From: SZUA-584 sp041656035
Lineage (GTDB): Bacteria; Bacillota; Clostridia; Christensenellales; SZUA-584
Assembly: GCA_964586785.1 (NCBI GenBank)
Contig: CAZPHS010000008.1
Span: 1 to 64,000 of the forward strand
Length of the DNA: 64,000 bases
Reading direction: 5' to 3'
Within the stretch, counting starts at the first letter, position 1. Every line of letters begins with the position of its first letter. The position numbers and the translations under genes were made by a program. Of this stretch, positions 8,984 through 17,828 are shown piece by piece. Under the pieces are notes generated by a model. That model worked only from the letters and a program-made list of their open reading frames with translations. It made no database searches and was not told the DNA's origin.

Positions 8984-10165
8984 TTATTTCTTTATATCCG
9001 GCAGGAATGACACTACCGCCGCTATAACAAAAGGAATGCAGCCCAGGCAAAGCACCCCCGCCCAGAAAGATATATTATCCGCTATAAGCCCTATCGTAAA
9101 CGGAATGGCCATTACGCCAACCGTTGTCCCCAAAGTTATTACCGCCGAGGCCGAGCCTTTGTTTTGCGGCATTGTATGACCGGCGATTGCGACCGTCAAA
9201 GGCAATACGCAGCCGATAAACGCTCCGGCAATTACAAAACCTATAAAATAACCCGCCGTCGTATTGATTAGCGACATAATTACCATAACCGTTCCGCTGG
9301 ATATGGCGCCTATAAGAAGCAGCCGCTTTAAGCTGTATTTCAGCGATAAAAAAGAGCTTATCAGCCTGCCTATAATAACCCCGCCCCAAAGCGCGGATAC
9401 AACAAGACCGGAAGCGAATACGTCCGTCTTTATTTCATTTTCCATATACGCGGGCATCCATGTGGATGTGCCGACCGCAAACCCAACATAAAAAAAGGCC
9501 ACAATAAAAAGTAAAATCATCTTACGGTTAAAAACCTTTTTTATAGGTCCGGACGTTACAATATCCGGTATCGCTTTCATACCGTCCTGTTTTATAACAA
9601 GTACGAAAGCCGCTAAAATAAAACCGCAGAAAGCTCCCAGCGCCAAAAAAATAAGGTTTGTTTCGCCGTCGCCGCTTATAAAAACGGTAGAGAGTATAGG
9701 TCCCGAAACCGCGCCCGCGCCGAAAAACACATGTATGATGTTAAGGTGAAACCCCATCTTATCGGGGTATAATATTCCCATATACGCGTTAAGCATAGCC
9801 TCAAGCATTCTTGTGCTGCCGCCGACTATAAAAAAAAGCAAAAGTATAAAAATAAACTCCGCGGCGAAATAAAGCAGTATCAGCGCCGCGCAGTAAATTG
9901 CGAACAACACGCCTATAAGCGACGATTTTTTAAACCTGTCGGCTACAAACATGCCAAACAAGGCAAAGGTTACGCCCCCAAGCCCCTGAAACAATGTTAT
10001 AAGCCCGTTGTTGGACAGGGATATCTGATAACGCTCCATAAAGACGGTTATAAGAGGACCTAAAAGCGTAACAGACATAGCGTATGAAAACATCATGAAA
10101 TAAAGCAACGGCATAAGCAGCTTTGGGTACGTTCTGCTTACGCCCGGACTAATATAATTATTCAA
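8984..10165 (-). CDS. MFS transporter
   Basis: A 393-residue major facilitator protein with 12 hydrophobic segments and the family's typical length. The loop between segments 2 and 3 reads GMFVADRFKKS, a form of the MFS signature GxxxDRxGRR. The start is a TTG preceded by AAGGAGG at six bases; no better ATG exists. It is the last gene of the 12-gene operon and probably moves a substrate or product of that pathway, such as a sugar acid or polyol. FucP/GlcP-like sugar porters have this size, but the substrate cannot be read from the sequence. Confidence 0.82.
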   Translation of the reverse strand: MNNYISPGVSRTYPKLLMPLLYFMMFSYAMSVTLLGPLITVFMERYQISLSNNGLITLFQGLGGVTFALFGMFVADRFKKSSLIGVLFAIYCAALILLYFAAEFIFILLLFFIVGGSTRMLEAMLNAYMGILYPDKMGFHLNIIHVFFGAGAVSGPILSTVFISGDGETNLIFLALGAFCGFILAAFVLVIKQDGMKAIPDIVTSGPIKKVFNRKMILLFIVAFFYVGFAVGTSTWMPAYMENEIKTDVFASGLVVSALWGGVIIGRLISSFLSLKYSLKRLLLIGAISSGTVMVIMSLINTTAGYFIGFVIAGAFIGCVLPLTVAIAGHTMPQNKGSASAVITLGTTVGVMAIPFTIGLIADNISFWAGVLCLGCIPFVIAAVVSFLPDIKK

Positions 10166-10219
10166 CCGCCGCCTCCTTAGCCCGATACCTGTAAATAATG
10201 ATTAGTTTTGCCGTCCGGA

Positions 10220-10609
10220 CTATACCTTTTGGCAAAACTCTATTTTTTCGGCGTTAGGCCCTTCAATTGTAAAGAACCTAACGCCGTTTTCAAAAAAGGG
10301 CAAAAACTGCACTTTATCGTCCAGTATTTTTAAGCCTTTATGCTTTATCTGTTCAAAAGCATCGTCAATGTCCGTAACGCTTATCGCAATATGGTCTATC
10401 GCGCCTGCTTTTTGAGCGCACTCTTTGGATTCGTATAATTCAATTGTTAATCCCTTAAAACTCAAAAAGGCAACCTTTGCACCGTCCGGTATTTTGAAGG
10501 TATGCGTTTTCTCAAACCCCAGGCTTTCATAAAAGATAACGGAAGCGGGCAGATTGCGCGCGGGCACCCCTATATGCCCTAAACCGGCGGCGTTGTCTTC
10601 AATACGCAT
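10220..10609 (-). CDS. VOC-superfamily (glyoxalase-like) protein
   Basis: A 129-residue protein with two beta-alpha-beta-beta-beta units typical of vicinal-oxygen-chelate enzymes: LGHIGVPARNLPASVIFYESLGFEKT at the start and IDHIAISVTDIDDAFEQIK in the middle. The metal-type residues are His near residue 12, Glu in the TIELYE strand, His in DHIAIS and Glu in the KIEF strand near the end. Members include lactoylglutathione lyases, epimerases and dioxygenases. In this operon an epimerase or lyase acting on a keto-sugar is more likely than detoxification. It is 18 bases downstream of the zinc dehydrogenase gene. Confidence 0.75.
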   Translation of the reverse strand: MRIEDNAAGLGHIGVPARNLPASVIFYESLGFEKTHTFKIPDGAKVAFLSFKGLTIELYESKECAQKAGAIDHIAISVTDIDDAFEQIKHKGLKILDDKVQFLPFFENGVRFFTIEGPNAEKIEFCQKV

Positions 10610-10627
10610 ATAAGCTCCTAAAAAACA

Positions 10628-11665
10628 TTAAAATTTAAGAACAATCTTTTTTTGATTCTCTCTTGCTTTAAACATGTCTATTGCTTTAACGCCGTCCGCA
10701 AAATCAAACACATCCGAAATAAAGTCCATGCCGTCCAGCTTTCCGTCCAGCATCATTGTTATTATTTCGTCATGCACCGCGGCCTCCTCATATTTAGACG
10801 GCCACTGCACAAACCTTAAATCAAACGTATACGGCGCTTCCTGCCAGTTTATAAGATGCTCGTTAACCGGCGTTACCCCGTATACGCATACCTGACCGAA
10901 GCTTCTTACCAGCTTAAGATTGGCGTTTATCAAAGCGGGTACGCCCGCCGCGTCCAAAAGTATATCGGCGCCGTCGGGAAACAGCCTTTTTATTTCCGCG
11001 CCCGCGTCCGTTTTTGTGCTGTTGAAAACAATATCGGCTCCTATATGCTTCGCGTTTCGCGTCTTCTCGTCGTCGATGTCTACGCAAACTACGGGGTTTA
11101 AGCCCATTAGCTTCGCGAATTTTACAAACGTGAGCCCTACGGGACCTGCGCCGTATATCACAATATTCTGACCTTTTTTAAACCCTAAACGCTTTATGGT
11201 CGAGTACACTTCGCGGAATGTTACAATCATCGTCGCCCCCACCGGGTCGAGCGACGCCGGAATAACATTTTGCGCGAAATGAGCGTCGCAAAACACCTCG
11301 CCGTCAACGGGCAGCTTATCGTCAGCCATGGCCTTATAGTCTCCCGCTACGGAGTATTGCGCCATTGCGCCCCATGTTGAAAAATAGTCCCCGCATTTAC
11401 CGGGCGTTAAAGGCATTATAACCGTATCGCCTTTTTTAAGGTTTCTCACTTTACCGCCGGTTTTTACAACAACGCCTACGGCTTCATGACCGATTATTGT
11501 CGGATAATCCGAAAAGCCTTTAAGCGAATCGTGCAAAATCTTCATGTCGGTGCCGCATACCGCGCTGGCCTTAACTTCTATAAGCGATTCATACGGATTA
11601 ATTTTCGGCTCCGGAACTTCCTCTATGGACACGGAACCGTCCCTTTGCGCAACCAATGCTTTCAT
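10628..11665 (-). CDS. Zinc-dependent alcohol/polyol dehydrogenase
   Basis: Medium-chain dehydrogenase of about 345 residues. I place the start at MKALVAQRDG because AAGGAGAAA precedes it; an in-frame upstream extension overlaps the previous gene. AVCGTDMKILH holds the catalytic-zinc Cys, IIGHEAVGVV the second ligand, and VIYGAGPVGLTFVKFAKLMG the NAD(P)-binding GxGxxG. The structural-zinc four-Cys loop of classical ADHs is absent: only TPGKCGDYFSTWG is seen. It belongs to the sorbitol/threonine-dehydrogenase branch and probably oxidises a secondary hydroxyl of a sugar-derived intermediate. It is the second such enzyme in the operon. Confidence 0.82.
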   Translation of the reverse strand: MKALVAQRDGSVSIEEVPEPKINPYESLIEVKASAVCGTDMKILHDSLKGFSDYPTIIGHEAVGVVVKTGGKVRNLKKGDTVIMPLTPGKCGDYFSTWGAMAQYSVAGDYKAMADDKLPVDGEVFCDAHFAQNVIPASLDPVGATMIVTFREVYSTIKRLGFKKGQNIVIYGAGPVGLTFVKFAKLMGLNPVVCVDIDDEKTRNAKHIGADIVFNSTKTDAGAEIKRLFPDGADILLDAAGVPALINANLKLVRSFGQVCVYGVTPVNEHLINWQEAPYTFDLRFVQWPSKYEEAAVHDEIITMMLDGKLDGMDFISDVFDFADGVKAIDMFKARENQKKIVLKF

Positions 11666-11681
11666 ACGTTTTTCTCCTTGC

Positions 11682-12776
11682 TTATTTGCCGCAAACAACC
11701 TTGTCTCTCGTTATATCCTTAAGGCTCCTGCAGTTCGCTAGGCGCATTATATTCTGCAATTCCCAGAATATCTTCTGCGTATAGATAGAAACGCTGTCCC
11801 TGCCGCCTCCGTAAACCGCTATGGTATACGGCCTGCCGATTCCGACCGCGTCCGCGCCTAAAGCCAACAGCTTAAACACATCTTCGCCGCTGCGCACCGC
11901 GCCGTCCGCAAACACTCTCATAGAATCCCCTACGGCGTTGCAGATGTCCTCAAGCACATCGCTTGGAGACTGCGACCCTTCGACTATATTACCGCCGTGG
12001 TTAGAGACGAGTACACCGTAAGCGCCCGCTTCAAGAGCCTTAACAGCCGTTTTTACGGACATAACGCCTTTTATGACTACGGGTACTTTGATGGCGGCAA
12101 TCATTTCTTTAAGCTCTTCAACCGACCTTGAGCATACGCCCTCATTTTTAGAGCCTATCTTGCCGGAATACTGATATCCAAGCCCTATGGCGTCAAGGTC
12201 TGTGGAAATCGCCATCGCGCCGACTTCCATAGAGCAGCGGACGCGTTTCCAGAATTCCTCCCTGTCAGCCCAAGGCTTTATCGTCGGGACGCCTTTTCCG
12301 TCAACATCCTTAAGAGCCTCAACTTGCCCCTCAAAATAACCCGGCTCCTTGTTGTCCCCAAGCCACGCCATTCCGCCGGCTTCGCACGCGCCTTCAATCA
12401 GCGCTCTGCCATACGCGTCATTGTTGTTAAAATACGGGCTGTCAAGCTCATAATCCGTTAGTATTTTCCCTATAGGAGACGCAAAAACAGGCAAGTCGAA
12501 CTGCTTCCCAAAAACTTCGTACGACGTATCGGGCACATAATCGTCGTGAATAACATCCATTACTATGCGTATTTTTTCAAGAGCGTCATAGCTGTTATAA
12601 AAGCCCGCGTTGTTGCCTTTTGAACCCATTTCGAGCGAATTGGTAAACCTGCCCGCACAGGCCCTGCCGTTGCATACCTTGCATACCCTGCACGTAGGCT
12701 TCATAGCTGTCTTCGCGTGCTCCTGATACTGCGCGTATTTTAGCAGAACATCGTTATAATTAAGTGAATGCTCCAT
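11682..12776 (-). CDS. FMN-dependent alpha-hydroxy-acid oxidizing protein
   Basis: About 364 residues, starting at MEHSLNYND where AAGGAGAAC gives a ribosome site; the longer frame has none. The fold is that of lactate/glycolate oxidase: VVIKGVMSVKTAVKALEAGAYGVLVSNHGG carries the Lys and the active-site His, and VFADGAVRSGEDVFKLLALGADAVGIGRP binds FMN phosphate. The N-terminal CRVCKVCNGRACAGR is a Cys cluster common in versions from anaerobes and absent from aerobic oxidases, so electrons probably go to an iron-sulfur or other carrier and not to oxygen. It probably oxidises a 2-hydroxy acid of the operon's pathway. Confidence 0.82.
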   Translation of the reverse strand: MEHSLNYNDVLLKYAQYQEHAKTAMKPTCRVCKVCNGRACAGRFTNSLEMGSKGNNAGFYNSYDALEKIRIVMDVIHDDYVPDTSYEVFGKQFDLPVFASPIGKILTDYELDSPYFNNNDAYGRALIEGACEAGGMAWLGDNKEPGYFEGQVEALKDVDGKGVPTIKPWADREEFWKRVRCSMEVGAMAISTDLDAIGLGYQYSGKIGSKNEGVCSRSVEELKEMIAAIKVPVVIKGVMSVKTAVKALEAGAYGVLVSNHGGNIVEGSQSPSDVLEDICNAVGDSMRVFADGAVRSGEDVFKLLALGADAVGIGRPYTIAVYGGGRDSVSIYTQKIFWELQNIMRLANCRSLKDITRDKVVCGK

Positions 12777-12832
12777 TGTAGTTCTCCTTTGATGTATATT
12801 TATGTTCGCCGCTTTCGCCGCCCGCCGCGGCA

Positions 12833-13786
12833 TTATGATACGGTGTTAACCGGATTGCCCTTAAGAAAGCGCATTATATTGTCCGCGGTTATATCCATAA
12901 GCCTCTGCCGTGATTCTTTGGGAGCCCATGCTATATGAGGCGTTATAATACAGTTCTCCGCGCGCAGCAGCGGATTGTCCGCCGGTATAGGCTCGGTTGA
13001 AACAACATCAACCGCGGCATAGTATACCTTTTTGCTGTCAAGCGCCTCCGCCAAGTCGCTCTCGTTAATCAGCGGTCCTCTCGACGTATTAATAATTATT
13101 ACGCCGTCCTTCATTTTCAAAATGCTGCTTTTGTTGATAATACCTTTTGTGGATTCAAAAAGCGGACAGTGCAAAGAAATAACGTCCGATTTTGCGTACA
13201 AAGTATCCAAATCGCAGTATTCGTATTCGGAATTAACTACCTGCGAATCGTGATATATAACTTTCATACCGAGCGCTTTCGCTATTTCCGCAAGCGCTCT
13301 TCCTATTCTCCCGAAACCGATTATGCCCATCGTTTTGCCGGCAAGTTCAATAAGAGGGTAATTCCAATAGCAAAAGTCCTCGCTTTTTGTCCACTGGCCG
13401 TTCTTTACCGATTGGCCGTGCGAGCCGACATGATGGCAAATCTCCAAAAGAAGCGCTATGGCATACTGCGCGACCGCTGTTGTGCCGTACGTCGGTATAT
13501 TGGTTACCGTGATTCCTTTTTCCTTAGCGGCTTGCACGTCAACCACGTTATAACCGGTAGCGAGAACGCCTATATATTTTATATTCGGGCACTGTTCAAA
13601 TACTTGTTTTGTCAACGGCGTTTTGTTGGTGAGTACAATTTCCGCGTTTCCTATGCGCTCTGCCGTTTTATTCTCGGGCGTGCGGTCGTAGACGGTCAAA
13701 TTCCCGAAGGCGGATACCGCGTCCCAGCTTAAATCACCGGGATTGAGCGTGTATCCGTCAAGAACGACAATATTCGGCTTTTTCAT
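12833..13786 (-). CDS. D-2-hydroxyacid dehydrogenase (NAD)
   Basis: A 317-residue member of the glycerate/phosphoglycerate dehydrogenase family. The Rossmann motif is GKTMGIIGFGRIGRALAEIAKALGMKVIYHD; catalytic residues are Arg in INTSRGPLI, Glu in DVVSTEPIP and His in CIITPHIAW. It likely reduces hydroxypyruvate, glyoxylate or a related 2-keto acid, or runs the reverse reaction, supplying a 2-hydroxy acid related to the next gene's FMN oxidase. It sits 31 bases after the TIM-barrel gene. The exact substrate is not evident. Confidence 0.87.
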   Translation of the reverse strand: MKKPNIVVLDGYTLNPGDLSWDAVSAFGNLTVYDRTPENKTAERIGNAEIVLTNKTPLTKQVFEQCPNIKYIGVLATGYNVVDVQAAKEKGITVTNIPTYGTTAVAQYAIALLLEICHHVGSHGQSVKNGQWTKSEDFCYWNYPLIELAGKTMGIIGFGRIGRALAEIAKALGMKVIYHDSQVVNSEYEYCDLDTLYAKSDVISLHCPLFESTKGIINKSSILKMKDGVIIINTSRGPLINESDLAEALDSKKVYYAAVDVVSTEPIPADNPLLRAENCIITPHIAWAPKESRQRLMDITADNIMRFLKGNPVNTVS

Positions 13787-13817
13787 ATAAAGCCCCCCTT
13801 TTAATGCTAAATATCAA

Positions 13818-14729
13818 TTATATTTTTCTCCACGCCGCGTCTAAAGTACGTTTCGCGTTGGCTATAACAATTTCCGAATCCTCATCGCCGAACGGCTTTA
13901 CCTCGAAACTGACTATAGGCCGTTTTTCCGGACATATAAAGCCTATGTCCATCAGAACCTTTAAATAATGCGCGAGCTCGTCCACATCGTTATCCCCGTA
14001 GGGGAACCCAAAGCGCGGATGCGAATCGCCGTACCCGGGCATGCTGCTGTCCTTGGATACGCAGTTGCCCATGTGCGCGTGTATTATGTAATCCTTAACC
14101 GGCAAAAGGCTTTCCTCTGTGGTTTCGTGCAGAAGAGGTATATGGCTTAAATCCACCATAAGCCCAAAGTTATCGCAGCAAGCCGAAATTTCCTGCGCAT
14201 ATTCTTTTGCCAAGCCGGCCGGACCTATAAGCGATTTTTTATCAACATCATAATCGAAAACTTCATGCGCTACAGTCATGCCGCCCTTTTGCTTCGCATA
14301 CGCGCACAATTCCTTGGTAGACTTAATAAGCGCGCCGTAGGCTTTGTCTTTTTCCCGGCTGTCGTATTTGCCCGATAAAAACGCGAATGCCACGCATCCA
14401 AGCTCATACGCTTGGTCTATACCCATCTTTAGCAGCGCGACGGCTTCCGCCCGCCTGCCCTCGTCCGTATCGTTTACGTTCTTGCCCGCGGCCAGCAGCA
14501 TCGGCTGCCCTCCAAACGCCGCCGTTACACATGACGCGCCAATCATATCGGCCACTTTCGCCCTTACCGAGGCGTCATTAATCTGTGTTACCTCTATCGC
14601 GTCAAAATATGTGTCCGTCAATATTTTTTTAACCGTCTCCTCAATGGGCCCGTCGCCTTTCATAGTCGTAGGGTACGCCATAAAGTGTATAAGACCGGGC
14701 TTAAAATAATCTCTCATTGATTCTTTCAT
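13818..14729 (-). CDS. Sugar phosphate isomerase/epimerase-like TIM barrel
   Basis: A 303-residue protein of the xylose-isomerase-like TIM-barrel (AP_endonuc_2) superfamily. Candidate metal ligands lie at strand ends: VAHEVFDYD, LMVDLSHIPLL, YIIHAHMGNC and IVSFEVKPFG. The family includes inosose dehydratases, hydroxypyruvate isomerases and 5-keto-L-gluconate epimerase (IolO). Given the dehydrogenase and creatininase-family genes upstream, an IolO-like or IolE-like role in inositol breakdown is a reasonable guess. Shine-Dalgarno AAGGAG is eight bases from the ATG. It follows a strong hairpin after the binding-protein gene. Confidence 0.75.
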   Translation of the reverse strand: MKESMRDYFKPGLIHFMAYPTTMKGDGPIEETVKKILTDTYFDAIEVTQINDASVRAKVADMIGASCVTAAFGGQPMLLAAGKNVNDTDEGRRAEAVALLKMGIDQAYELGCVAFAFLSGKYDSREKDKAYGALIKSTKELCAYAKQKGGMTVAHEVFDYDVDKKSLIGPAGLAKEYAQEISACCDNFGLMVDLSHIPLLHETTEESLLPVKDYIIHAHMGNCVSKDSSMPGYGDSHPRFGFPYGDNDVDELAHYLKVLMDIGFICPEKRPIVSFEVKPFGDEDSEIVIANAKRTLDAAWRKI

Positions 14730-14776
14730 TATTGTTTACTCCTTACAGAAAACAGCTGTGTTAAAAACAGCTTTTA

Positions 14777-14810
14777 CGGGATAATGGGGAAAGAAACTTT
14801 CCCCATCCCG
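14777..14810 (-). terminator. Strong hairpin after the ABC binding-protein gene
   Basis: ATGGGGAAAG and CTTTCCCCAT form a perfect 10-bp stem with a 3-base loop, extended by CGGGA/TCCCG at the base. No T-run follows, so it is more likely a 3' mRNA-protecting or attenuating hairpin that raises binding-protein levels relative to the downstream genes. A second weaker hairpin with AGCTGT/ACAGCT arms follows at about 14750-14775. Confidence 0.55.
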
Positions 14811-14837
14811 TCCAATTCTAGCTTCCCTGTATATCTG

Positions 14838-15857
14838 TCAATCTCCGTAGAATTCGTCAAGAATAGCTTGCGCGTTGCTCTTGTCGATAACAGTTCCGCC
14901 CGTGGTGATTTCTTTTTCAATCGTTTTGCCGTTAAGTACGTCAACCGCAGCCCTAACAGAGAAAGCGCCCTGCTGGAACGGACTCTGGTCAAGCGTGTAC
15001 GCGAGTCTGCCGTCTATAACAGCCTCTATGCCTTCCGGTGTTCCGTCGAAACCGGAAACAAGTATACCGGCTCTCGCCGCGTCCTCTATCGCCTGAATAG
15101 CTCCGAGCGCCGTCGCGTCGTTTAATCCCCAAACCATGTCTATGCTAGAATGGCTCTGAAGGATATTTTCCATAACTGTCATAGCCTGTTCTCTTCTTGC
15201 GTATGCCGGCTGCTTGTCCAAAACCTCTATGTCGGGATACTTGTCAACCAAATCCAAAACAGCCTGAACTCTTTGCTGGTTAACCCATGCCGCCGGGTCG
15301 CTCTCTAAGATGACGATATTGCCCTTGTAGCCCATGTCGGCAAAAACACGCTCGGTCATTTTCAAGCTGCCGTCATAGTTATCGACGCCTACGAATGTCT
15401 TCGCGCCTTCGAGGTCTACACGGGAGTTGAATATTATGACCGGTATATTCGCGTCAATGGCTCTTTGGAGCGCCGGCTTAACCGCCTCGCCGTCAATCGC
15501 CGCAATACATATCGCGTCAACGCCCGACTGTATCGCGTCTTCAATCTGGTTGATCTGAGCTGCCGTATCGGTGTTCTTCATAGGTGCATATTCAACAATC
15601 GTAACACCAAGCTCTTCGGCCTCCGCATAAGCGCCCTGCATAATATACCGCCAGAAAGGCGTCGTCGAATCCTTGACAAATACGCCAATGGTATAGTCGT
15701 TTACAACTACATCATCCGGTTCGTCATCCGTTTCCACAGGCGTAACCGGCGGAGCATCCGTACTGGGTCCCGGTGTATCCGTCTGCGCACATCCTGCAGC
15801 CACAATGCTTATTACCAGTACCAGTACCAATAATAATTTAAGTGAACTGTTCCTCAT
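14838..15857 (-). CDS. Sugar ABC transporter substrate-binding lipoprotein (RbsB family)
   Basis: A 339-residue periplasmic-binding-protein type 1 (ribose/galactose class). The signal peptide ends in the lipobox VAAGC, followed by a Thr/Pro/Asp-rich tether and the domain starting YTIGVFVKDSTTPFWRYIMQGAYAEAEELG. The Asp-containing AAIDGEAV and the hinge VSGFDGTPEGIEAVIDGRLAYTLDQSP are typical of the family. It delivers a monosaccharide or cyclitol to the two permeases encoded just upstream. A ribosome site GGAGG lies before the ATG. Ligand class is inferred; the Thermotoga inositol-binding protein belongs to the same family. Confidence 0.9.
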   Translation of the reverse strand: MRNSSLKLLLVLVLVISIVAAGCAQTDTPGPSTDAPPVTPVETDDEPDDVVVNDYTIGVFVKDSTTPFWRYIMQGAYAEAEELGVTIVEYAPMKNTDTAAQINQIEDAIQSGVDAICIAAIDGEAVKPALQRAIDANIPVIIFNSRVDLEGAKTFVGVDNYDGSLKMTERVFADMGYKGNIVILESDPAAWVNQQRVQAVLDLVDKYPDIEVLDKQPAYARREQAMTVMENILQSHSSIDMVWGLNDATALGAIQAIEDAARAGILVSGFDGTPEGIEAVIDGRLAYTLDQSPFQQGAFSVRAAVDVLNGKTIEKEITTGGTVIDKSNAQAILDEFYGD

Positions 15858-15919
15858 CGATTTTTTCCTCCATTATTATTTATTCTTGCTAATAGCAAGC
15901 TTTATGTTCTTATGTTTAT

Positions 15920-16879
15920 TTACTGTTCCGACAACCGCTTTGACGCGAAATAGTCTATCAGTACGGCAAGTATGATTATTGCGCCGTTTACGGTACCCTG
16001 CCAGTAAGATGAAACGCTAAGCAGGTTCATACCGTTTATAAGCAAGGTTATAATCAGCGCGCCTATAATAGCCCCCCACGCGCTTCCGACGCCGCCCCTG
16101 AAGGATACGCCGCCTATAGCCACGGCGCCTATGCTTTGGAAAGCAAACGCTTGTCCTATCTCGCCTTCGGCGGTGCCCAGCCTTCCAAGATATATTATTC
16201 CCGCTATTGCCGAGAGCAGGCCTGACGCGGCAAACCCTAAAATAATTGTCCTGTTGGTTTTAATGCCCGAGAATTTTGCCGAATACGGGTTTGCGCCCAC
16301 CAAATACAGCTCTCTGCCCGCTCTTGTACGCTTTAGCATAAGCGCGGTAAGCACGGTTAACAGCAGCGCCAGCACAATAGGCATCGGTATCTCGCCGAAT
16401 AACCTCCCGCCGCCCAAATACCTAATCGCGGGGTGTAAGTTAGTCACAACTTCGCCTCTCATTATCGCGTAGGTAAGCCCGCGGAAAATCTCTCTCGTGC
16501 CGAATGTAACCAATATCGCCGGAAGCCTTAAATACGCTATCATGGCGCCGTTTAATACGCCTATGGCAACGCCTATAAAAAGCGCGTATAATATGCCGAC
16601 TATAAGCAACGCCGGATTATCCTGGTTTACAAGCAAACCGGCCGCCATGCACGATGAAAAAGCGAGAGTGGAGCCTATCGATATATCCACGCCTCTTCCA
16701 AGGAGCATGGCGCACATCATGCCAAGAGACATTATTGCCAGCATCGACGATTGCCTTAGAACATTAATTATGTTTGTGAACACCAAAAAGTTTTCTGTTC
16801 CCAAGGTAAGCCCGACGCATATAAGCAGCAGTATTAGAATTCGAGAATACTTGGCTAGGAAAACGGTAGCTTTCTTCAT
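15920..16879 (-). CDS. Sugar ABC transporter permease (RbsC family)
   Basis: About 319 residues from MKKATVFLAK, the start supported by GGGGAGG upstream; the longer frame runs into the preceding gene. It has eight to ten membrane segments and the family blocks GMMCAMLLGRGVDISIGSTLAFSS and AIGGVSFRGGVGSAWGAIIGALII. It begins four bases past the stop of the other permease, so the pair probably forms a heterodimeric channel with the RbsA-type ATPase. Two different permease genes in tandem are common in importers of this class. Confidence 0.9.
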   Translation of the reverse strand: MKKATVFLAKYSRILILLLICVGLTLGTENFLVFTNIINVLRQSSMLAIMSLGMMCAMLLGRGVDISIGSTLAFSSCMAAGLLVNQDNPALLIVGILYALFIGVAIGVLNGAMIAYLRLPAILVTFGTREIFRGLTYAIMRGEVVTNLHPAIRYLGGGRLFGEIPMPIVLALLLTVLTALMLKRTRAGRELYLVGANPYSAKFSGIKTNRTIILGFAASGLLSAIAGIIYLGRLGTAEGEIGQAFAFQSIGAVAIGGVSFRGGVGSAWGAIIGALIITLLINGMNLLSVSSYWQGTVNGAIIILAVLIDYFASKRLSEQ

Positions 16880-16883
16880 ATCC

Positions 16884-17828
16884 TTATTCCTCCCCTCTTC
16901 TGAGCACGTCAATGGTCAGTATCAGAATCAGGATAAATCCTATAACCATCATTTGCAGAGCGGATGATAACCCAATCATATTAAGACCATTACGAAGTAT
17001 TGAAAGCGCCAGCGCTCCAAGAAGGGCGCCCCATATTGAGCCCCTGCCGCCCGTTAAGGCTGTTCCGCCTAAAACCGCGCCGCATATTCCGTCAAGCTCA
17101 AGGCCAATGCCCTGGGACGGATTTGCGGAGTTCAGTCTGGAGGCAAGAAGAAGGCCCGCGACTGCAGACAGCATACCGTTGTTAATAAATACGCTCATTT
17201 TTATTTTCTTTACATTAATTCCCGACGCCCATGCGGATTCTTCGCGTCCGCCGACCGCGTACAGCTTAATTCCGTACGGCCGCGTTTTCAGCACGAATGA
17301 AAGTACCAAATAAAGTACGAGCACTATTATTGCCGGAATAGGAATTATCCAAAGCTTTCCGGTGTCAAGCAGTGTAAACGCTTCGGACGAAGCGCGCACC
17401 GTACCGCCCGATATAACCATCCCAAGGCTCTCGGCAATACCCATCGTCCCAAGAGTAATGATAAACGGCGATATCTTGGTATATCCGGAGAGTATGCCGT
17501 TAAAAAGCCCAAACATCAGCCCCACCGCAATACACAGCAAGTAAACTAGCGCTAACGACATTCCTTCGTTAAACATTTGAACCGCGATAACGCCGCAGAA
17601 ACCGGCAATACCGCCGACGGACAAATCCATCTGTCTTGTAAGCACCGCCTGGAAAGAGCACATAGCGATAATGCATATTACGGCGGCCTGATGAATAATG
17701 TTGTCAAAATTAGCTACGGTAAAGAATTTGTCAGACATCAACGTAAAGCATATAATCAAGCCGACAATTCCGTATACCGCGCCTGTTTGCGGCAATCTTA
17801 TACGTGAGAATAATTTTTTTATATTCAT
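16884..17828 (-). CDS. Sugar ABC transporter permease (RbsC family), second copy
   Basis: A 314-residue membrane protein homologous to its downstream neighbour, with QAVLTRQMDLSVGGIAGFCGV and AVLGGTALTGGRGSIWGALLGALAL as the conserved cytoplasmic-loop regions. Its ATG overlaps the TAA of the ATPase gene, so translation is coupled. Together with the neighbouring permease, ATPase and lipoprotein it makes a complete CUT2-class importer. Ribosome site GAGG precedes the start. Confidence 0.9.
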   Translation of the reverse strand: MNIKKLFSRIRLPQTGAVYGIVGLIICFTLMSDKFFTVANFDNIIHQAAVICIIAMCSFQAVLTRQMDLSVGGIAGFCGVIAVQMFNEGMSLALVYLLCIAVGLMFGLFNGILSGYTKISPFIITLGTMGIAESLGMVISGGTVRASSEAFTLLDTGKLWIIPIPAIIVLVLYLVLSFVLKTRPYGIKLYAVGGREESAWASGINVKKIKMSVFINNGMLSAVAGLLLASRLNSANPSQGIGLELDGICGAVLGGTALTGGRGSIWGALLGALALSILRNGLNMIGLSSALQMMVIGFILILILTIDVLRRGEE